DNA of 39,300 nt. Source: Clostridia bacterium. Lineage in GTDB: Bacteria > Bacillota > Clostridia > Oscillospirales > CAG-272. The position numbers and the translations under genes are program-made. The stretch is taken from positions 1 to 39,300 of the forward strand of contig JAFVTV010000006.1 in the NCBI GenBank assembly GCA_017502975.1, in the 5' to 3' direction. The notes beneath the pieces were generated by a model. It did no database searches and had not been told where the DNA came from. It worked only from the letters and a program-made list of their open reading frames with translations. Position 1 is the stretch's first letter. Each line of letters starts with the position of its first letter. Below, piece after piece: positions 35,087-39,300 of this stretch.

Positions 35087-35959
35087 GTTTATGCTTTTTT
35101 CTAAAATTCTAAGGCGAATCCCATCTATAATCCTCGTGCGATTTTCGATATTCACATTTGACAAGAACTTGTCTACAAAATACAACCCCCTATCAGTTAG
35201 CAAATAAAACTTATTATTGTCGCGCGACTCTTCCTTTTTTATCAAGCCTTCCTTAAATAATCTTCTAACGGCAGAAGCATATATTAAATCTTTATTCTCA
35301 ATCGCAAAGCCTTTAGACGAATATAGCTCTTTTATGTACATTGACAAATCTTTTATCGCTATTCTTCTAAAAAAGTAAAGCAACAATGCAATGAAAGTAT
35401 ATTGACCTGTGATAAGATCAATATCCTTATTCATTTCTTTCTTTTTTCTACTTGTTCCTATACCGAATGTTATTCGAAAATATTTATTGATATTTTCTAT
35501 TGCTTCATCAATGTCATTATTATAAAAGATAACATTATTTTTATTGTTGGCCTTCACATAAGCGACCGGCCCCTGCATGATAAAGCTTTTTGCGTTTTTA
35601 TATTTTGTTTTAATAAGAACAACTACTTTTTCAAGAGTTTCTCGGTTGTTTACAAAAGCACCCAATTCTGTGAATGAACCTGGGCTCTCACATACAATCA
35701 AAATAACATCGCTATTATTTGCCAAAAATCTCTCCAATGTCAATAAGTCATATTTTTTACGACTTAGCATCTCCATGAATAGATCTTCCGGGTACAATAT
35801 AGAAAGCTTAGAATTGACAATCAGCCCATCTTTAATTTGATCACGCACAGATTTTTTCTCTTTTGTGCTAGCTCCACCACACAAAAACAAGTCAATGTTG
35901 CCATGATTGATTTTAGAGAATATTTGATTATAGATCTCATTTGCGATATTAAAATCCAT
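35081..35959 (-). CDS. Retron St85-family effector: nucleoside deoxyribosyltransferase-like plus winged helix
   Basis: 292 aa. The N-terminal half has DLFLCGGASTKEKKSVRDQI, LYPEDLFMEML, DLLTLERFLANNSDVILIVCESPGSFTELGAF (Glu91 and Glu98 as candidate catalytic acids) and KSFIMQGPVAYVK. This is the pattern of the RcaT/St85 effector group, a Rossmann-like NDT fold. The C-terminal third (TGQYTFIALLLYFFRR ... VRRLFKEGLIKKEES ... FYLLTDRGLYFVDKFL) reads as a winged helix. In type II retrons the toxin is held inactive by the RT-msDNA complex and released when phage proteins disturb it. ATG 35959 follows GAGGAGG. It has its own promoter and precedes msr-msd and RT. Confidence 0.85.
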   Translation of the reverse strand: MDFNIANEIYNQIFSKINHGNIDLFLCGGASTKEKKSVRDQIKDGLIVNSKLSILYPEDLFMEMLSRKKYDLLTLERFLANNSDVILIVCESPGSFTELGAFVNNRETLEKVVVLIKTKYKNAKSFIMQGPVAYVKANNKNNVIFYNNDIDEAIENINKYFRITFGIGTSRKKKEMNKDIDLITGQYTFIALLLYFFRRIAIKDLSMYIKELYSSKGFAIENKDLIYASAVRRLFKEGLIKKEESRDNNKFYLLTDRGLYFVDKFLSNVNIENRTRIIDGIRLRILEKSINN

Positions 35960-35985
35960 ACATCCTCCTCAATCAAATTTTAATA

Positions 35986-36014
35986 ATTGTACCATAATTC
36001 TATAATTCTGTCAA
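35986..36014 (-). promoter_or_regulatory. Promoter of the retron operon
   Basis: Minus strand: TTGACA (36009-36014), 17-bp spacer, TACAAT (35986-35991). It transcribes effector, msr-msd and RT independently of the Thoeris-like operon. Confidence 0.88.
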
Positions 36015-36088
36015 GGTTATTCATTTTCAGAAAACCAACTTTACATATTTGCCACAACAAACATTCTTGGCTTATTAATTAATAAAAT

Positions 36089-36607
36089 TCATCCATTAAT
36101 GGCTTTTCTAATTTCAGCGATGTTCCAATAATATTTCCCATCTATTGCTTTATAGTATGCTGGTATATGTACGCCATAATTCTTTATGGAATCTGGGCAT
36201 TTACTTTTGTCTACATTAGCATAATTATATATTACAACAATTTTCTTCCCGTCCTTAACGGCTTTTTCACATTCATATTGAATATAGCTGTGTTGATCTA
36301 CACTATGACCATGGTAACAAATTCCCCATGTGGAAATATAAGATGAACAATGTCTACAAGCTCCTTTCGTCAGATTCTTTGTATCCTTCCCGACAATTAG
36401 AACAAAGGTCTTTGATCCATTTAAACGAGTAGCCAGAGATTTCTTTATAGTACAAGGCAAACTCGTGTCTCTTGATTGAGTTAAATCGTGAGCATCAGAA
36501 AAATCTAACGCATACCAATTGCTGTCATTCCATTCTCTAAGTTTGTCTACTATTTCCTTATCGCCTGTCCAATCTGCCGCTATATACGTTCTCGTTTTAT
36601 AAAGCAT
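36089..36607 (-). CDS. TIR-like protein 2 (Thoeris ThsB-type, DUF1863-like)
   Basis: 172 aa. RTYIAADWTGDKEIVDKLREW (first strand/helix), SFSD-type LDFSDAHDLTQSRDTS, SKTFVLIVGKDT, and HSYIQYECEKAVKDGKKIVVIYNY with Glu112 in the position of the TIR catalytic Glu. A Cys/His cluster, C84-x2-C87 ... C97-x-H99-x-H101, sits before the active helix. The family is the TIR-like fold (DUF1863/MTH538 type) used in Thoeris. The product is presumed to make an NAD-derived signal, and differing ThsB proteins often accompany one ThsA. ATG 36607 has TGAGG upstream that overlaps the stop of the S24 gene. It is the last gene of the operon. Confidence 0.75.
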   Translation of the reverse strand: MLYKTRTYIAADWTGDKEIVDKLREWNDSNWYALDFSDAHDLTQSRDTSLPCTIKKSLATRLNGSKTFVLIVGKDTKNLTKGACRHCSSYISTWGICYHGHSVDQHSYIQYECEKAVKDGKKIVVIYNYANVDKSKCPDSIKNYGVHIPAYYKAIDGKYYWNIAEIRKAING

Positions 36608-36617
36608 TATTTTAACC

Positions 36618-37058
36618 TCATAAATCTTTTAATATTTTTACCGCTACTCCAAGCACCTTGCATTCTTTTACAATTTTATCCTCATATGCTTCGTTCTCTG
36701 CGTGCAATCTGTACGCCTTAATATCCCTTAATTTATAATATCGTTTTAAAGTCACCTTTGAATCCACAAAAGCTACAACGATATCGCCATCATCCGCATA
36801 ATCTTGCTTGCGAATTATCACCAAGTCAGAATCGTTAATACCTGCGCCTATCATAGAATCGCCATCTGCTTGCAAAACAAAATACGAACCTGTGCCAATC
36901 AGACTTTCAGGGATTTCAACATATCCTTCTATGTTATCATCCAAATATCCTAATTCTCCGCAAGGGATGCCTCCGTATATAGGCATCAGATTTCCTTCAG
37001 CACCAGTGAATTCGTAATCCTTATCATAACGGCGACCCGATTTTATTATATCTAACAT
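36618..37058 (-). CDS. S24 (LexA/UmuD-like) self-cleaving peptidase without DNA-binding domain
   Basis: 146 aa, only the latent protease domain. The predicted cleavage site is Cys33-Gly34 (GIPCGELG, Cys-Gly as in UmuD), the nucleophile Ser68 (QADGDSMIGAGI) and the general base Lys105 (KVTLKRYYK). Spacings of 35 and 37 residues equal those of E. coli LexA (A84/S119/K156). There is no helix-turn-helix N-terminus and none is lost by start choice: ATG 37058 has AAGGAGAGCGT directly upstream, and that ribosome-binding site overlaps the stop of TIR gene 1. It sits between two TIR genes in one transcript. RecA*-stimulated self-cleavage would link the cassette to DNA damage (inference). No polymerase V gene is present. 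Confidence 0.85.
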   Translation of the reverse strand: MLDIIKSGRRYDKDYEFTGAEGNLMPIYGGIPCGELGYLDDNIEGYVEIPESLIGTGSYFVLQADGDSMIGAGINDSDLVIIRKQDYADDGDIVVAFVDSKVTLKRYYKLRDIKAYRLHAENEAYEDKIVKECKVLGVAVKILKDL

Positions 37059-37067
37059 ACGCTCTCC

Positions 37068-37673
37068 TTATCGTTTTATATTTACTCTGACCTTATCAAC
37101 AAGCGGAGATGATCTCTTATCAAAGGCCTGTTCAATATAGTATTCCATATCTTTAAGAAAATCATCCCATTTTACCAAAACACAATAGCGTTCATCTTCA
37201 GACCACGCACATCCTTCGTGAGGTTCAACATAATAGTTATAACTGAACTCGCGAATTACAGTAGTATCATTAATATCTACATAGTTATGGCTTCCATTAC
37301 ACTGGACACAGGAATATGAACCTTTATATATTTTGCTATACATTTCAGGCAATACCACACCTAATACTCCATTTCGAGTATTTCCTTTGCCATTATGTAA
37401 CGAAGCTCTCAATTCTCTCTTTATAAAATAGTTTTTATCCCCGAGATAATCACTTCCTTCGTTTTCGGAGGAATGACTACCTATAAGGAATATTGTTACC
37501 GTTGAGTCACGCAAGTATTTTTCTCTTATTACTTGCATAACATAATCACCGTCGTCACTATCGATTACCTCATCAAGGCTTTTATCAATAAAGTAATCTT
37601 TGTCAAAATTATCGACCAAGTAATTTTTATAATAACGATCTTCTTTTTTAAAACTAATAAAACACTTTCTCAC
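37068..37673 (-). CDS. TIR-like protein 1 (Thoeris ThsB-type, DUF1863-like)
   Basis: About 201 aa. KCFISFKKEDRYYKNYL, YFIDKSLDEVIDSDDGDYVMQVIREKYLRDSTVTIFLIGS and NYFIKRELRASLHN (candidate catalytic Glu) are the typical strands and motifs of the TIR-like DUF1863 family. A long C-terminal part holds a CVQC knuckle and CAWSEDERYCVLVKW. Start choice: GTG 37682 overlaps the stop of the macro gene (GTGA), but the Shine-Dalgarno AGAGGG then abuts it. GTG 37673 has the same site at 8-nt spacing and is preferred. In Thoeris such proteins sense phage and convert NAD+ to a signal for ThsA. Confidence 0.8.
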   Translation of the reverse strand: MRKCFISFKKEDRYYKNYLVDNFDKDYFIDKSLDEVIDSDDGDYVMQVIREKYLRDSTVTIFLIGSHSSENEGSDYLGDKNYFIKRELRASLHNGKGNTRNGVLGVVLPEMYSKIYKGSYSCVQCNGSHNYVDINDTTVIREFSYNYYVEPHEGCAWSEDERYCVLVKWDDFLKDMEYYIEQAFDKRSSPLVDKVRVNIKR

Positions 37674-37678
37674 ATTAC

Positions 37679-38497
37679 TCACCCTCTATCTGAAAAATTC
37701 TTAAGCCTTAAGAAATTAATATCTTTTGCCATTGTTTCATGAACGATGATATTCAACGTAGCTCGTCTCTCGAGATTTACTCCGCTCATTCTGAAAGTGA
37801 ATAACAGCATTTCAAGCAATTCTTGTGGCTTATAATCCTTATCAAATCTTGTTTTTCCTGTTCCCAGAACTGGCATGCTAATCGATTCACCATTATTATG
37901 AATATCAATCTCGTGCCACATATTAGCGTAACATCTGGGGCATTTATCTCCATACAGATTTGCCATATTATCTTTATCAAAACTGGTGTAGGCTAATAAT
38001 AAGAAGCCCTCATATTCACATATAGTTCCGAGATCGTATCTTATATTTTTACCTTTGCTTCTTTTTAAAGCAGCGCCTTTGATGTTACGGCTACTAAGAG
38101 TTTGAACTATATGCTCATAAAGTTCTTTTTCTTTATCTTTATATCTTTCAATAAACTGCCCGTGTAATGATCTTTCAGAGATAATACCAAGATTTTCGGT
38201 ATCATAATATTCGTTCATAGGTATAACCTTTTTGCCAGAAGATTCCCAAATATCTCCAACTCGTACTATAATCTTAGTGTTTCTTATTTTGAGTTCAATC
38301 TTTTGTGTCAAGTTCGCAAAAATCAACACTGCAACAAATATAGCTACACATACACTTAAGAATACGATGCCTGAATTTTTTCTTGTTTCATCTGAAATTG
38401 GGAAAAAGGCCACCCAAATAGAAAACAGTGTGGCAAGTATAGCAAAAATCTCAAAGAATTTCTTTATTACATATCTATCCCAAGGTTTAATTTTCAT
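37679..38497 (-). CDS. Two-TM macro-domain protein (type II Thoeris ThsA-like)
   Basis: 272 aa. Two TM helices (about 10-33 and 42-63) precede a cytoplasmic macro-like domain (about 78-260): VGDIWESSGKKVIPMNEYYDT, IISERSLHGQFIERY, GFLLLAYTSFDKDNMANLY, ISMPVLGTGKTRFDKD and LNIIVHETMAKDINF. This order matches the macro-type ThsA of type II Thoeris, in which a TIR-made ADP-ribose derivative binds the macro domain and the TM part disrupts the membrane. A CPRC knuckle (186-189) lies before the phosphate-binding loop. ATG 38497 is chosen, with GGAGG 10 nt upstream; an in-frame TTG at 38518 lies before that site. It is the first gene of the four-gene operon. Confidence 0.75.
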   Translation of the reverse strand: MKIKPWDRYVIKKFFEIFAILATLFSIWVAFFPISDETRKNSGIVFLSVCVAIFVAVLIFANLTQKIELKIRNTKIIVRVGDIWESSGKKVIPMNEYYDTENLGIISERSLHGQFIERYKDKEKELYEHIVQTLSSRNIKGAALKRSKGKNIRYDLGTICEYEGFLLLAYTSFDKDNMANLYGDKCPRCYANMWHEIDIHNNGESISMPVLGTGKTRFDKDYKPQELLEMLLFTFRMSGVNLERRATLNIIVHETMAKDINFLRLKNFSDRG

Positions 38498-38538
38498 CTG
38501 TGGTGTAACCTCCGACAAAAAAATCTTTTATCTACTAT

Positions 38539-38567
38539 ATTATACCATATTTTGTCCTATTTTGCAA
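38539..38567 (-). promoter_or_regulatory. Promoter of the Thoeris-like operon
   Basis: Minus strand: TTGCAA (38562-38567), 17-bp spacer, TATAAT (38539-38544), ~40 nt before the ThsA start. No LexA-box-like palindrome (CGAAC...GTTCG type) was seen nearby. Confidence 0.8.
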
Positions 38568-38593
38568 TACTATAAGTCAATATATAGTGTTAA

Positions 38594-38615
38594 AGCGGCG
38601 AATTTCTCCGCCGCC
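38594..38615. terminator. Terminator after the integrase gene
   Basis: GCGGCG / CGCCGC arms (38595-38600/38609-38614) with AAA and TTTT flanks, between integrase stop (38651) and the Thoeris promoter. Confidence 0.6.
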
Positions 38616-38650
38616 TTTTCTTTGTTTACTGCGTATCAATTTTTGAGCTT

Positions 38651-39300
38651 TTAAGCTATCCCATACTCCTCTTTCATCTCTGCTATCATCTGTGCGAGTT
38701 TTTCCTCACATTCTTCGATGCTGCCGGCGTAGATGTTTCGGGTGATGCGTTTGCCGTTTACAATCGGCGAATACCGTCCTTCCCACACGTTCTTGCTGAC
38801 CTGATGGATTGAGCCTGTTCCCTGCCGTCTGTACTTGCCTTTATAAGGCTCAAATTTCGTCCTTGGCGTGGGTTGTGGTGCTTCGGTCGGTACTTGCTCG
38901 TCCTCGCTCCCACCGCCCTCAAACTCGGCGTACGCGCCTGCAAGGCTTCCTATCGTTTTGTCTATGGTCTTGGCTGCCGTTCGCATTCCTTCGTCAGTGG
39001 CGTGGGAGTAAACATTCAATGTGGTTTCTACGCTTTCGTGTCCTATCGTGCAGGCGAGTGTTTTGACATCCATTCCGTACCTCAGAGCCTGCGTTGCGAA
39101 GGTATGGCGAAGCGCGTGGAACGGCACTTGCTTACAGCCTGCATGTTCGAGAATCTGCGATAACTTCTTTCTGCATGCACACGGATCGCGTGGCAGGTCT
39201 TGTTCTCTTTTATACGGCGACGGGAACAGCCACTTTGACCGTACCTTTTTGCGGTACTCCTTCAGCATCTCGATCAGCGGTAACGGGAGGATGATTGTGC
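38651..39300 (-). CDS. Tyrosine recombinase/integrase, 5' end outside the window
   Basis: The open frame runs to the window edge; 215 C-terminal residues are visible. The catalytic part has VPFHALRHTFATQAL (His-x-x-Arg), TIGHESVETTLNVYSHAT (His and the Tyr nucleophile); the first Arg would be upstream. After the active site comes an acidic/Pro linker and a second domain, YRRQGTGSIHQVSKNVWEGRYSPIVNGKRITRNIYAGSIEECEEKLAQMI. This reads like the AP2-type arm-binding domain usually found at the N-terminus of Tn916/phage integrases. It presumably mobilises the neighbouring defence genes and could bind the repeats at 33637-33657. Confidence 0.9.
   Translation of the reverse strand, partial: TIILPLPLIEMLKEYRKKVRSKWLFPSPYKREQDLPRDPCACRKKLSQILEHAGCKQVPFHALRHTFATQALRYGMDVKTLACTIGHESVETTLNVYSHATDEGMRTAAKTIDKTIGSLAGAYAEFEGGGSEDEQVPTEAPQPTPRTKFEPYKGKYRRQGTGSIHQVSKNVWEGRYSPIVNGKRITRNIYAGSIEECEEKLAQMIAEMKEEYGIA

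Larger units (their letters stand above)
33458..39300. mobile_element. Integrase-associated defence island (right end outside window)
   Basis: The region between the tRNA-Pro fragment and the tyrosine integrase at the right edge is AT-rich compared with the preceding 33 kb. It holds only a retron, a Thoeris-like operon, and att-type features. Two 9-bp direct repeats (33637-33657) near the left end look like integrase arm sites. The exact boundaries cannot be fixed: a lone 3' tRNA fragment in this orientation would normally have its element on the left, so tandem insertion or rearrangement is possible. Confidence 0.6.

Noticed and set aside
36618..37058. LexA or phage repressor
   Set aside because: No helix-turn-helix and no room for one given the start site; only the protease domain is encoded.
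1..39300. CRISPR array, rRNA genes, tmRNA
   Set aside because: No regular repeat-spacer pattern, rRNA segments or tmRNA-like sequence was found on either strand by eye.

Overview
The window looks like the chromosome of a Gram-positive, low-to-mid GC Bacillota of the class Clostridia. The reasons are an AddAB-type (not RecBCD) exonuclease, Shine-Dalgarno sites of the AGGAGG type, many textbook TTGACA-17-TATAAT promoters, lipoproteins with lipoboxes, and a VanS/CssS-like kinase beside an HtrA protease. No species can be named from the sequence. The final ~6 kb (33.5-39.3 kb) is visibly more AT-rich than the rest and is accessory DNA.

Layout. 1-166: palindrome-rich intergenic repeat. 167-5.9 kb (minus): XRE/helical-repeat regulator, small lipoprotein, smpB and a 1278-aa membrane-anchored repeat protein, all downstream of one consensus promoter. 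6.0-7.7 kb (minus): endonuclease/exonuclease/phosphatase-family protein and the 23S rRNA methyltransferase rlmA. 7.8-11.5 kb (minus): HtrA protease, response regulator and histidine kinase, a secretion-stress type module. 11.6-19.4 kb (plus): queG, addB, addA as one coupled operon. 19.5-23.2 kb (minus): sbcD-sbcC, convergent with addA across a shared bidirectional terminator. 23.3-26.6 kb (minus): a lipoprotein and a zinc-ribbon polytopic membrane protein separated by a nested-palindrome (MITE-like) element. 26.8-29.9 kb (plus): tRNA-Thr with an unusual T-loop, a hairpin-rich spacer, and valS interrupted by a one-base frameshift in an A6 run. 30.0-33.3 kb: a DUF6512-like membrane protein, then a four-gene minus-strand operon (P-loop kinase, radical SAM, GNAT, P-loop kinase).

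33.4-39.3 kb is the most interesting part. It begins with the 3' half of a tRNA-Pro(GGG) gene, cut exactly at the anticodon loop, followed by its terminator: an integrase attachment-site scar. Beyond it lie two antiphage-type operons, each with its own consensus promoter, and then a tyrosine integrase that runs off the right edge. Operon 1 (promoter at 38.55 kb) encodes a two-TM macro-domain protein, a TIR-like protein, an S24 self-cleaving peptidase without a DNA-binding domain (UmuD-like), and a second TIR-like protein. This resembles type II Thoeris with a damage-responsive protease built in. Operon 2 (promoter at 36.0 kb) is a complete retron: a St85-family (RcaT-like) nucleoside-deoxyribosyltransferase effector, an msr-msd RNA that I could fold by eye (19-bp a1/a2 arms, 15-bp msd stem), and a YADD reverse transcriptase.

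Together these suggest a mobile defence island in which NAD-derived signalling (TIR to macro channel), an SOS-like protease and a reverse-transcribed DNA sensor are carried side by side. The family assignments are from motif recognition. The joint function is inference.
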